Assembly (NCBI GenBank): GCA_002337545.1
Contig: DDGE01000039.1
Coordinates: 454 to 32,488, forward strand
From: Phycisphaerales bacterium UBA1910
Lineage (GTDB): Bacteria > Planctomycetota > Phycisphaerae > Phycisphaerales > UBA1924
Length of the DNA stretch: 32,035 bases
Direction of reading: 5' to 3'
The position numbers and the translations under genes were made by a program. This document shows positions 15,205-22,981 of this stretch, piece after piece. Under the pieces are notes generated by a model that saw only the letters and a program-made list of their open reading frames with translations, was not told the origin of the DNA and did no database searches. Position 1 is the stretch's first letter; each line of letters begins with the position of its first letter.

Positions 15205-16962
15205 TTATCCGCCCGAAGCGCGGATCCGATCTGTGAGTCCGTCTGAGTTTCTGACAAAGTTGCCACTCTCTGCATAGCTCTTAAAATCGATCAACGGCAG
15301 CATCGGGTCAAATCTCGCGTCAACCCACCCATCGTTCACCATCGATTCCAGACACTGAAAACAGAGCATCATGTGGAGCTTCGCATGATCACCGTACCGC
15401 TTCTGACATACCTTCGCGAACAGATCTCGGATGTCATAAATGGTGCTTTTCTTCTGGAGCACCCCCATCACGATGTTGAACATCCCAACCGTGGGTAGAC
15501 GCTTCCCGTCTCGCTCGAACTCCAAAGAAGCACGGATCGATCCGTTGTGCAGGAAGGCCGCCGGTAGCTTGTCCGCGTCTTCGAGATTCAGTTCGAACAC
15601 ATTAAACTTTCCGATCTCCCATTTGAGCTCATCCTCGCCGCCGAATCGCGCCGCGAGTGCTTTCACACCGCCCAGATCGACACCGCCCAATCCGACGGCC
15701 CCTTGCAGGTCGTCAGTGAACCCGCCGGTGGACAACCACCTGAACGCATCCCTGGGATTCATATCCAACCCCGCGTCCTTTGCGATCCGTGCGGAATGGG
15801 CCTCCAGGTCCTTAAACTGACCGTTCCCCGCGTACCAGAAGTCTGCGAATCGGATGTGCTGCTTGATCCTTCGACGCTGGGTCTGCTCGTAGTCATGCTT
15901 GAGCCATTTCGCGTTGTGCTTCCCTCGCTGGAGTTCGAGTATGACATACGCCGCGTGACGAGCGCAGGTGTGTGTGAGCATCATCCCACCCGCGAGGATC
16001 GGGTCCGCAAACCCGGCGCACTCACCAACAAGCATCCAGTTCTTCCCGACCAAACGCTCCGAGAGGAACGACCAGTCCTTTGTCGCTTCAACCTCGCCTC
16101 GGGGTGTCGCGTTCTTGGTAAGTTCCCGCACACGCGGCTCCTGTTCGACCGCCCAGCGATAGATCTCCGCGGGTGTTTTCCCGGAGTCCTTGTAAAACCT
16201 CGCGGGGCACACGAACCCGATGCTTGTACGCGTTGGGCCGAGCGGGATGAACCACAGCCAACCCGATCCGATGGAGAGCACCTGCACGCGGGTGCCACCG
16301 GTTCCGATCTGCACGGCCCATTCCGCGTTCTCCCAGTAATCCCAGAATGCGACATTCTGTAAGGTCGCGGGCTGCTCAAGCGGGATGTCCATCGACTTGC
16401 GGATGATCGCGGCATTCCCAGATGCATCGATATAGTGTGTCGCACGCAGTTCGTGTGTTTCCCCCTGCGCGTCTGAAACCACGATGTGATCGATCCCGTC
16501 CGGATCGGACTCATCATGAATAACCCGGATGACCTGCGTTTGCTGATGCACCTCGCACCCGAGCTCGGATGCGTGATCGAGCAGGATCTCGTCATACACC
16601 GCTCGGTCGACCTGCCAAGCCGTGTTCGTCCGCACGCCCTGATAGCTGCCCGGGCGGGTTTGCCCGTTGAGCTGCTCCGGATCGACAAAGTTAAAATCCC
16701 AGAGATCATCCGAGCTTCCCCACCGGTAGGTCGCGCCGACCTTGATCGGGAAGTTCGCGGCTTCGCACTTCTCCCAGCATCCCATTTCATCCAAGACCCT
16801 GCTGATCAGGGGGAGCTGGCTCTCCCCCACATGATCGCGTGGAAACCTGCACTTCTCGATGATCGTCACCGAGAGATCGGGCATGTACTTCTTGATAAGA
16901 GACCCCGTGGTGGCCCCACCGGGACCACCGCCGATGATCACGACATCGGAAACTTCGCGCAT
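15205..16962 (-). CDS. flavin-dependent halogenase-like FAD oxidoreductase
   Basis: A 585-residue flavoprotein from the ATG at 16962, which has GGGGAG upstream. The FAD-binding motif is VVIIGGGPGGATTGSLI. The segment FPRDHVGES matches the conserved FPRxHVGES block of flavin-dependent halogenases. Lys74 in FPIKVGATYRWG is in the position of the halogenase KxG motif, whose lysine carries the chloramine or guides HOCl in studied enzymes. WLWFIP at 235-240 fits the WxWxIP motif that distinguishes halogenases from monooxygenases. VGECAGFADPI is the second FAD contact. The C-terminal 200 residues are less typical. Halogenation of a small aromatic or carrier-bound substrate is plausible, but related non-halogenating oxidoreductases share several of these blocks. 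Cytoplasmic location is expected. It is divergent from an MBL hydrolase gene. Confidence 0.75.
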   Translation of the reverse strand: MREVSDVVIIGGGPGGATTGSLIKKYMPDLSVTIIEKCRFPRDHVGESQLPLISRVLDEMGCWEKCEAANFPIKVGATYRWGSSDDLWDFNFVDPEQLNGQTRPGSYQGVRTNTAWQVDRAVYDEILLDHASELGCEVHQQTQVIRVIHDESDPDGIDHIVVSDAQGETHELRATHYIDASGNAAIIRKSMDIPLEQPATLQNVAFWDYWENAEWAVQIGTGGTRVQVLSIGSGWLWFIPLGPTRTSIGFVCPARFYKDSGKTPAEIYRWAVEQEPRVRELTKNATPRGEVEATKDWSFLSERLVGKNWMLVGECAGFADPILAGGMMLTHTCARHAAYVILELQRGKHNAKWLKHDYEQTQRRRIKQHIRFADFWYAGNGQFKDLEAHSARIAKDAGLDMNPRDAFRWLSTGGFTDDLQGAVGLGGVDLGGVKALAARFGGEDELKWEIGKFNVFELNLEDADKLPAAFLHNGSIRASLEFERDGKRLPTVGMFNIVMGVLQKKSTIYDIRDLFAKVCQKRYGDHAKLHMMLCFQCLESMVNDGWVDARFDPMLPLIDFKSYAESGNFVRNSDGLTDRIRASGG

Positions 16963-16990
16963 GTTGTAGAACTCCCCACGAGTTGGCAAC

Positions 16991-17019
16991 AGTATGGCAG
17001 AAATCGCACGGATCCACAA
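16991..17019 (-). promoter_or_regulatory. candidate promoter of the halogenase-like gene
   Basis: On the minus strand TTGTGG (17014-17019) is followed after 17 bases by CATACT (16991-16996). Initiation would leave a leader of about 20 bases that includes the GGGGAG ribosome binding site. Confidence 0.45.
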
Positions 17020-17060
17020 GCACAATCCCGCCTCGCGATGAATCCGCTCGAACACCCCCC

Positions 17061-17075
17061 TACCCTTGCTCAATG
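17061..17075 (+). promoter_or_regulatory. -10 box abutting the MBL hydrolase start (leaderless candidate)
   Basis: TACCCT (17061-17066) ends 6 bases before the ATG at 17073, with no Shine-Dalgarno sequence between. The match to TANNNT is minimal, so this is among the weaker members of the series. Confidence 0.3.
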
Positions 17076-18092
17076 CAATACAAATGGACACTCCTTCGCG
17101 CCAGCCAGTTCCTCCTCGATGGGGGCGGGATGTTCGGCATCATCCCCCGCGTCGTCTGGGAACGCGCCGTTACACCCGATGACAAGCACCGCGTGCGACT
17201 GATGCACAACTGCCTGCTGCTCGAATCGACCGAGCCCGATCCCGATACGGGCAAGCCACGCCGGTATGTCATCGAAGCCGGGACAGGCGACAAGCTCAAC
17301 GAGAAGATGAGCACCATCTTCGGGCTCGACGGGCGGACCATCGAGTCCGAGGTTGTCCGTGCTGGCGTCGATGTGAACGACATCGATGCGACGATCGTCA
17401 CCCATCTGCACTTCGATCACGCGGGAGGGCTCACCCGCCGCGCTCGCGAGGGCGAAGAGGCGGATTGGGTCGCGTCCAAACCAGGCGCCGCGTCCGGCGA
17501 CTGCAACGATGTGAAGTTCACCTTCCCCAACGCGGAACTGATCACCCAACGCCGCGAGTGGGTTGATGCGCGCAACAACGACTCCGTCATGACGAGGACC
17601 TATTACAGAGATCATCTGCTCCCGTTCGAGGACGAGCGGATGCCGCTCAGCGACGGGCGGCCTCGTCTGCGGCTTATCGATTCTGCCCGCCCGTTCCCGC
17701 TCAATCGCAAACCTTCGCGAAATGAGCTTCCGAAAAATACGCTCGACGAACGCATGACCGAAGTGCTCCCCGGCATCAGGGTGTTCCTTGTCCCCGGGCA
17801 TACCTGGGGCCAGCAGGCGATCCAGTTTGAGGACGAACAGGGGCGCACGATCACCTTCACCTCGGATGTGATGCCGACGCACTACCATATCGGGCAGCCA
17901 TACTCGCTCGGATACGATGTCGAGCCATACACCTCTATGGTCACCAAGCACTGGTTCCTGAAGGAAGCATCTGAACGCGATTGGATCCTCGTGCTGGATC
18001 ACGACCCCGGGAACCCGTGTTTCCGGGTCAAAACCAACGACAAGGGATGGTTTGATCTTGTCGAAGAAGACTGCGGCATCGACCCCGCCTGA
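17073..18092 (+). CDS. MBL-fold metallo-hydrolase (lactonase-like)
   Basis: A 339-residue metallo-beta-lactamase-fold protein. The zinc motif HLHFDH runs from His111 to His116 within VTHLHFDHAGGLT. A later metal-ligand His is in VPGHTWGQQ, a bridging Asp in FTSDVMPTH, and a C-terminal His in VLDHDPG. The substrate-side segment LMHNCLLLES and the general layout resemble the N-acyl-homoserine-lactonase/arylsulfatase-like branch rather than glyoxalase II, but the substrate is unknown. No signal peptide is seen. It heads a plus-strand series with a hotdog-like protein (18135) and a membrane protein (18848), and is divergent from the halogenase-like gene. Confidence 0.88.
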   Translation: MQYKWTLLRASQFLLDGGGMFGIIPRVVWERAVTPDDKHRVRLMHNCLLLESTEPDPDTGKPRRYVIEAGTGDKLNEKMSTIFGLDGRTIESEVVRAGVDVNDIDATIVTHLHFDHAGGLTRRAREGEEADWVASKPGAASGDCNDVKFTFPNAELITQRREWVDARNNDSVMTRTYYRDHLLPFEDERMPLSDGRPRLRLIDSARPFPLNRKPSRNELPKNTLDERMTEVLPGIRVFLVPGHTWGQQAIQFEDEQGRTITFTSDVMPTHYHIGQPYSLGYDVEPYTSMVTKHWFLKEASERDWILVLDHDPGNPCFRVKTNDKGWFDLVEEDCGIDPA

Positions 18093-18118
18093 GACCTCGA
18101 AGAGGGGCGTTGATCGCC

Positions 18119-18137
18119 TATAATCGACACGCGGATG
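18119..18137 (+). promoter_or_regulatory. perfect -10 hexamer close to the start of the hotdog-like gene
   Basis: A consensus TATAAT (18119-18124) lies 10 bases before the ATG at 18135. Initiation would leave a leader of only a few bases. No -35 of quality is seen. Confidence 0.5.
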
Positions 18138-18851
18138 AGTACTGAAACGCAACCCATCTCGAAGAACGAACAGGACGCCCAATCCGGTGCGTCCAAGGCT
18201 CCTTCTGACGCTGATCAACAGCGAGCCGATGCTTCTGCTGAGAAGACAGAGAAGAAGCCCCCCAAACCGCCGAAGAAATCACTCTTTGAGCGTATTGAGG
18301 CCTTTGTTTCGCGTCTTTCCACGCGGAACAAGTTCTGGAATCGGGTTTGTTCGATGATCTGGCTGCCCTACGCCTACCGCTCGGGCATCACGATGTCCGG
18401 CGATGAGAACACCTATCGCGCTACGCTTCCGTTCCGCCGTTTCAACAAGAACTGGTACAACGCCATGGCCGGCGCTGCTCTTCTGGGCAACTCCGAGATC
18501 GCGGGTGGCAACTATGTCTTCTCTGTCTGCGGCGGAGATTACACGGTCGTCTGTAAGCACTTGGAATACAAGTTTTTACGCCCATGCCACGGGCCTGCGG
18601 AATACAGAATGACACCGCTCGACGATATCCATGCGCTTGTGGAGTCGGGCGAGGAGTTCAATATCGCGATCCGGATGGACATCGTGCAGGTCCTCGTCCC
18701 GATGAGTGAGCAGCGTCTCAAGGAAGAAGTTGAGGACGCGGGCACCAGTGCCCCCAAACCCAAACGCGTCGGACGATGCACCGCGACCTTCCATGTGACA
18801 CCCAAAGCCCACCACAAAGCCAAGAAGCAGCGTGGGACCCAGAACGCATGA
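18135..18851 (+). CDS. DUF4442-like hotdog-fold protein
   Basis: A 238-residue soluble protein. The first 55 residues are charged and low in complexity (many Lys, Glu, Asp, Pro) and probably disordered. The core from about 60 to 165 resembles DUF4442/thioesterase-like hotdog proteins: LPFRRFNKNWYNAMAGAALLG corresponds to the PxxxRTRNHxGTMFGGALY block, and YTVVCKHLEYKFLRPCHG to the DYIVWDKxAxIxFxRPG block. A Lys-rich tail follows. Family members are related to acyl-CoA thioesterases, but their substrates are unknown. The gene overlaps the next by four bases (ATGA at 18848), so it is coupled to an integral membrane protein. The fold assignment rests on pattern resemblance only. Confidence 0.7.
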   Translation: MSTETQPISKNEQDAQSGASKAPSDADQQRADASAEKTEKKPPKPPKKSLFERIEAFVSRLSTRNKFWNRVCSMIWLPYAYRSGITMSGDENTYRATLPFRRFNKNWYNAMAGAALLGNSEIAGGNYVFSVCGGDYTVVCKHLEYKFLRPCHGPAEYRMTPLDDIHALVESGEEFNIAIRMDIVQVLVPMSEQRLKEEVEDAGTSAPKPKRVGRCTATFHVTPKAHHKAKKQRGTQNA

Positions 18852-20086
18852 ACGCGCACGAGCACGCGATCGCACCGGACCATAAGCCTTCCAACCCCAT
18901 CGTCTGGGGCGCGTATCTCGCGTGCTCATGGACCTGGTGCATCGGGATGTTCATGCCCGCGTTGCTGCTGCGTGACTTCGGTTGGCTCGGGTACCTTGTC
19001 TTCGCCATCCCCAATGTGCTTGGGGCGGCCGCGATGGGATGGGTGCTCACCTCACGCAAGCAATCCGAGGACTTCGTCTCCAAGCACCCCCAGGCCATCT
19101 GGTGGTTCAGTGTCGTCACAATCGCGTTCCATGTATTCTGGATCCTGTGGGTCTTTGAATACCTGCGGATGGCGCTTCCGATGACGCAGAACGCGAGCTA
19201 TGGGCTCATCGCTGCTTTCATCGCGTTCTGGCTCGTCACAAAGCGATCGGGCTACTTCAAACGCATGCCACAGTTGAGCGTGGTGCTCTGGGTCTTGAGC
19301 TTCTTAGTGCTCGTCTCAACATTCGTGACCCCGGACCTTGGGCCGATCTCGGATCGGTTCCACGAATCGCACCCGAGCAACGCGATGGGATTGTTCCTGA
19401 TCCCGCTGAGCACTTTCGGGTTCCTGCTCTGCCCCTACCTCGACATCACCTTCCACCACGCGCGTCAACAGCTCGACACCAAACAACGCGGACGGATCGG
19501 GTTTACGATCGGGTTCGTGATCATGTTCGCGTCCATGATCGTCCTGACGACGCGGTACGCCCCCATGATAATCGATGCACTCGACAACGGGACCGTCGCC
19601 AACGCGACGCAGACCCCTTGGATCGGCGCGGTACTCCTCGGGCACATCCTGTTCCAGTGGGTGTTCACGGTGCAGGTCCATATGGATCGGGCGAAGACTC
19701 TCCCTGCGGGTCGAGTCCCGGAATACAAGTACCTGATCGGGATCGGGCTGCTCGCGGGTCTCGTGGGGTTCTTCGCCAAGAACATCCCTGACTACGCCGG
19801 AATGAACGCGGGCGAGATCATCTACCGGTGCTTCATGGGCGCGTACGGGCTCGTCTTCCCGACCTATGTCCTGTACCGCGCGGTGCTCGCACGCAAGGGT
19901 ACTAAGCCCATGCCGATGGGCGCCGTGTGGGGCGCGATCATCCTCGCGATCCCGATGTTCTGGATGGGATTTATCGAGGGTGAGTCAGTCTGGTTGCTCA
20001 CCGGGATGGCGCTCGTTCTCATGATCGCCGGCATCGGCGTGGTCAATCGCCGCCAAGGCCTCGCGGGCACCCGTGCGAGCGAGTGA
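18848..20086 (+). CDS. multi-pass membrane protein of unknown function
   Basis: A 412-residue integral membrane protein with about eleven hydrophobic segments, for example YLACSWTWCIGMFMPALLL, YLVFAIPNVLGAAAMGWVL, IWWFSVVTIAFHVFWILWV and IIYRCFMGAYGLVFPTYVL. A conserved-looking polar stretch, LCPYLDITFHHARQQ, lies in the middle. The first helices recall the N-terminus of sodium/solute symporters of the APC superfamily, but I cannot place it in a family. The start at 18848 forms ATGA with the upstream stop, so translation is coupled to the hotdog-like protein. Its last 102 bases overlap the convergent queG gene. Confidence 0.75.
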   Translation: MNAHEHAIAPDHKPSNPIVWGAYLACSWTWCIGMFMPALLLRDFGWLGYLVFAIPNVLGAAAMGWVLTSRKQSEDFVSKHPQAIWWFSVVTIAFHVFWILWVFEYLRMALPMTQNASYGLIAAFIAFWLVTKRSGYFKRMPQLSVVLWVLSFLVLVSTFVTPDLGPISDRFHESHPSNAMGLFLIPLSTFGFLLCPYLDITFHHARQQLDTKQRGRIGFTIGFVIMFASMIVLTTRYAPMIIDALDNGTVANATQTPWIGAVLLGHILFQWVFTVQVHMDRAKTLPAGRVPEYKYLIGIGLLAGLVGFFAKNIPDYAGMNAGEIIYRCFMGAYGLVFPTYVLYRAVLARKGTKPMPMGAVWGAIILAIPMFWMGFIEGESVWLLTGMALVLMIAGIGVVNRRQGLAGTRASE

Positions 20087-21127
20087 GTCTGCTTGATCGT
20101 CACTCGAGACCCGCTCAATTGATGATCGAACACGCGACTGATCGGCTGCCTCCAGTGCGTCGAACTGATTCGCCAGCACAATCGCCGCATTGCGTTGCAT
20201 CATCCCAAGCTTCGCCCGTTTCATCGCGGAACCTTGGAACGCCTCGCGTCGATCTTCTTCGCTCCATCCAAGCACCTCAAGCAAATCGAAGCTATCACGC
20301 TCGGATCGGTACGCGGGGTTTGCACCCTCACTAAGCACATCACTCGGCTTTGGCGAGTTGTGCGGGCACACCTCCTGGCACACATCGCACCCGTATACCC
20401 AATCGCCCATCCTCGAAGCCAACTGTGGATCGATCTCACTCCGATGCTCGATCGTCAGGTAACTGATGCATCGCCGCGCATCCACGCGATAAGGCGTGAT
20501 CGCCTCCGTGGGGCACGCATCGATGCATCGCGTGCATGTGCCGCAATGGTCTGTGACCCGCTTTACACCCGGCGGGTTCTGTGCATCGAGCGTCATCACG
20601 ATCCCGCCGAGGAACATGTAACTCCCCAATCGCGGGTGGATGATCAGCGTGTGCTTGCCCACCCATCCGATCCCCGCGCGCTTTGCGAGTTCCCGCTCGG
20701 GTAGGGGCGCCGTATCGACGAAAGCCTTGAACGCCGCGTCGGGGTACTCCTCTTGCAGTTCGAGCAAAAGCTTCACCAGCCGCTTCTTGATGAGCTTGTG
20801 ATAGTCTTTCCCACGCGCGTACCGAGCGATCCGTCCTAGCCCAGGTTTCAGCGGCGAATCCACACTCTCATCACGCGACGCGTACAAGTCCCCCACCACG
20901 AGAGCACACTTCGCACCCTCAAGGATCGTGCTCGGGTTCGTTCGTTTGTCGTTGTTCTCCGCGAGGTACCCCATCTCGCCGTGCATACCCGCCTCGATCC
21001 AAGTGTACAACGCGTCCGGATGTTCGATGGGATCAAGTGATGCGATTCCCGCGCACGCGAACCCGAGCGCCTTGGAACGCTCGATCAGATGTTCACCGAG
21101 TTGCTGCGATAGAGAATGCGAATCCAC
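19985..21127 (-). CDS. queG: epoxyqueuosine reductase QueG
   Basis: A 380-residue cobalamin- and iron-sulfur-dependent enzyme for the last step of queuosine synthesis in tRNA (epoxyqueuosine to queuosine). The N-terminal domain has GFACAGIA, RIARYARGKDYH and AFVDTAPLPERELAKRAGIGWVGK broken by the expected active-site Asp. Two 4Fe-4S clusters are bound by CGTCTRCIDACP and CDVCQEVCP. A HEAT-like C-terminal region completes the normal length of about 380. The start is GTG at 21127, preceded at five bases by TACGAT and by no Shine-Dalgarno sequence. Its 3' end overlaps the convergent membrane protein gene by 102 bases; both readings look genuine there. Confidence 0.95.
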   Translation of the reverse strand: MDSHSLSQQLGEHLIERSKALGFACAGIASLDPIEHPDALYTWIEAGMHGEMGYLAENNDKRTNPSTILEGAKCALVVGDLYASRDESVDSPLKPGLGRIARYARGKDYHKLIKKRLVKLLLELQEEYPDAAFKAFVDTAPLPERELAKRAGIGWVGKHTLIIHPRLGSYMFLGGIVMTLDAQNPPGVKRVTDHCGTCTRCIDACPTEAITPYRVDARRCISYLTIEHRSEIDPQLASRMGDWVYGCDVCQEVCPHNSPKPSDVLSEGANPAYRSERDSFDLLEVLGWSEEDRREAFQGSAMKRAKLGMMQRNAAIVLANQFDALEAADQSRVRSSIERVSSDDQADSLARTGAREALAAIDHADAGDHENERHPGEQPD

Positions 21128-21138
21128 GCCCGATCGTA
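21125..21138 (-). promoter_or_regulatory. -10 box abutting the queG GTG start (leaderless candidate)
   Basis: On the minus strand TACGAT (21133-21138) is followed after CGGGC by GTG (21127-21125). No ribosome binding site is present. Confidence 0.4.
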
Positions 21139-21145
21139 GCGGCGA

Positions 21146-21988
21146 TCAGACACCCGCGGGCTGTGCGATCCACGAGTACATCAGATCCGCCGCGTCTTTG
21201 AGGACCGAATCCGCATCGTCACGGAGCTCGGGGCACCAGTGCTTGGGGTACTCGTAGACGATCCATCCGTCGTAGTTCATCGCCTGGAGCGTCTGGAAGA
21301 GCTTCTCGAGGGGGTAGACGCCCTTGCCAAGCTCGACGGGGTTCCCGTCATCATCGACATCCATGATGCGAACCATGCGGAGCGCATCGCCCAACGCGCT
21401 GACACCCTCGATCGGGCATTCACCCGCATTCACCGCGGCTTGGATGTTGTACGACGCGCCCAGCCATTGCAGGTTCACCAGATCGATCAGATCACGCAGC
21501 GCTTCCGCCTTGGCGAATGAGCCCGCGTTTTCGATCAGCAGACGCACATCCGTGTTCCGGCAGGTCTGTGTCGCGAGCGCGAGTCGTTCCGTGACACGGC
21601 GCATGCTCCAGGTGCGGGGCTCCGCAGCCGGCAGTTCACTCCCGTACACACGCACGAACTTCGTCCCTGTCCGATCAGCACAATCCACGAATGCCTTGGT
21701 TTCGGGGACACCCGCTTCTTCGTTCACCCAGATGCGTCCGATGACCGGCGGGTCGATCGCCTTGTGATAACTCACGCCCGTGGACAGGCATAGTGGGATC
21801 ACACCCGCGTTGTCGAAGATCGAATCTACCGCTGCAGGGTCGTGCGACATCGGATCGCTCGCGAGACGATGGGACTCATCGAGGAACGAACGCATGTCCA
21901 CCCCGAGGTACCCGCAACTCGACGCAAGCGAGGCGACCTGATCCAATGGCATCGTCGGGCAGGCAAGGGTTGAGAACGCGATCTTCAT
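21146..21988 (-). CDS. sugar phosphate isomerase/epimerase (xylose isomerase-like TIM barrel)
   Basis: A 280-residue protein beginning MKIAFSTLACPTMPLDQVASL, the usual start of AP-endonuclease-2/xylose-isomerase-like TIM barrels. Metal-ligand candidates are Glu in LLIENAGSF, Asp and His-like positions in MVRIMDVDDDGNP, and Glu in WIVYEYPKHW. FVRVYGSELP is a typical barrel strand. Members isomerise or epimerise sugars or act on inositol derivatives; the substrate here is unknown. The ATG at 21988 has AGGA ten bases upstream. Open frame upstream to 22606 is only antisense to the kynA gene. It is separated from queG by 18 bases and may be co-transcribed with it. Confidence 0.87.
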   Translation of the reverse strand: MKIAFSTLACPTMPLDQVASLASSCGYLGVDMRSFLDESHRLASDPMSHDPAAVDSIFDNAGVIPLCLSTGVSYHKAIDPPVIGRIWVNEEAGVPETKAFVDCADRTGTKFVRVYGSELPAAEPRTWSMRRVTERLALATQTCRNTDVRLLIENAGSFAKAEALRDLIDLVNLQWLGASYNIQAAVNAGECPIEGVSALGDALRMVRIMDVDDDGNPVELGKGVYPLEKLFQTLQAMNYDGWIVYEYPKHWCPELRDDADSVLKDAADLMYSWIAQPAGV

Positions 21989-22132
21989 GGCCGTGTGATC
22001 CTGTGTGGCAAGACATTGACAATGCCCAACTCGGGCACCCCCTAAGTGTATGTCACACGACCCGCCCCTGCACACCCGATCGGGGAGGCGTAGACTCTGG
22101 AACACACCTTTCCTCGCATCCGGAGCGAACGC

Positions 22133-22972
22133 ATGAGCTGCCCGCGTGATATCGAGTCCACCATCCACACGGATCTGGGCGACAAAATGACCTATTCGCG
22201 ATTCCTGCGCTTGGATAAGCTCCTCGATTGCCAGGAAATCCACTCCGACCCGCCTCACCACGACGAGATGCTGTTCATCATTCAGCATCAGACGAGCGAG
22301 CTCTGGCTCAAGCTCATGATCCATGAGATGCGTGAAGCGCTGGGGTACATCCAAGCAGACAAGCTCGCCCCGGCCTTCAAGATCATGAGCCGCGTCAAGC
22401 ACATCCAGGCCCAGCTGCTCAGCCAATGGGATGTCCTCGCGACCCTTACGCCTTCGGAGTACACCCAGTTCCGGTATGCGCTGGGCACCGGGTCCGGGTT
22501 CCAGAGTGTGCAGTACCGGATTGTCGAGTTCATCATGGGCAACAAGGACGCGAAGATGATCCCCGTGCATGCGCACGACGCGGAGCATGTCGAGCAACTC
22601 ACCCAAGCACTCAATGCCCCGAGCATCTACGACGAGTTCATCCGATACCTAGCACGCAACGGGTTCGATATCCCTGCGGAGGTCCTCGAGCGGGACATCA
22701 CCATCCCCCACAAATCGCACCCGGATGTTCTCCAGGCGTTCGTCAAGGTCTACCAGCACCCCAAAGAGTACTGGCAGGCCTACGAGATGGCGGAGAAACT
22801 CGTCGACATCGAGGAGACCTTCTCCCACTGGCGTTTCCGGCATATGAAAGTCGTCGAACGCGTCATCGGGTACAAAACCGGCACCGGCGGCTCATCCGGC
22901 GTCCCCTTCCTCCGCAAGATGATCGATCATCGATTCTTCCCTGAGCTCTGGGAAGTCCGCACGCACCTCTGA
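22133..22972 (+). CDS. kynA: tryptophan 2,3-dioxygenase
   Basis: A 279-residue heme enzyme that opens the indole ring of L-tryptophan to N-formylkynurenine. Family blocks are complete: MTYSRFLRLDKLLDCQ, the distal His52 in FIIQHQTSELW, the substrate Arg region EYTQFRYALGTGSGFQS, the heme-ligand His237 in RFRHMKVVERVIG, and the C-terminal TGTGGSSGVPFL. The start at 22133 has GGAG eight bases upstream; TAGACT (22091-22096) is a possible -10 box. Kynureninase follows after 9 bases as the second gene of the operon. No kynurenine formamidase gene, which is often the third member, is present in the window. Confidence 0.96.
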   Translation: MSCPRDIESTIHTDLGDKMTYSRFLRLDKLLDCQEIHSDPPHHDEMLFIIQHQTSELWLKLMIHEMREALGYIQADKLAPAFKIMSRVKHIQAQLLSQWDVLATLTPSEYTQFRYALGTGSGFQSVQYRIVEFIMGNKDAKMIPVHAHDAEHVEQLTQALNAPSIYDEFIRYLARNGFDIPAEVLERDITIPHKSHPDVLQAFVKVYQHPKEYWQAYEMAEKLVDIEETFSHWRFRHMKVVERVIGYKTGTGGSSGVPFLRKMIDHRFFPELWEVRTHL

Positions 22973-22981
22973 GTCATCCAC

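Noticed and set aside
15205..18092. A full natural-product gene cluster around the halogenase-like gene
   Set aside because: There is no PKS, NRPS, carrier protein, prenyltransferase or dedicated regulator nearby; only the motif-level finding is kept.
21989..22606. A 206-codon N-terminal extension of the sugar isomerase frame
   Set aside because: It lies antisense to kynA, and the TIM-barrel family starts cleanly at MKIAFSTLA (21988).
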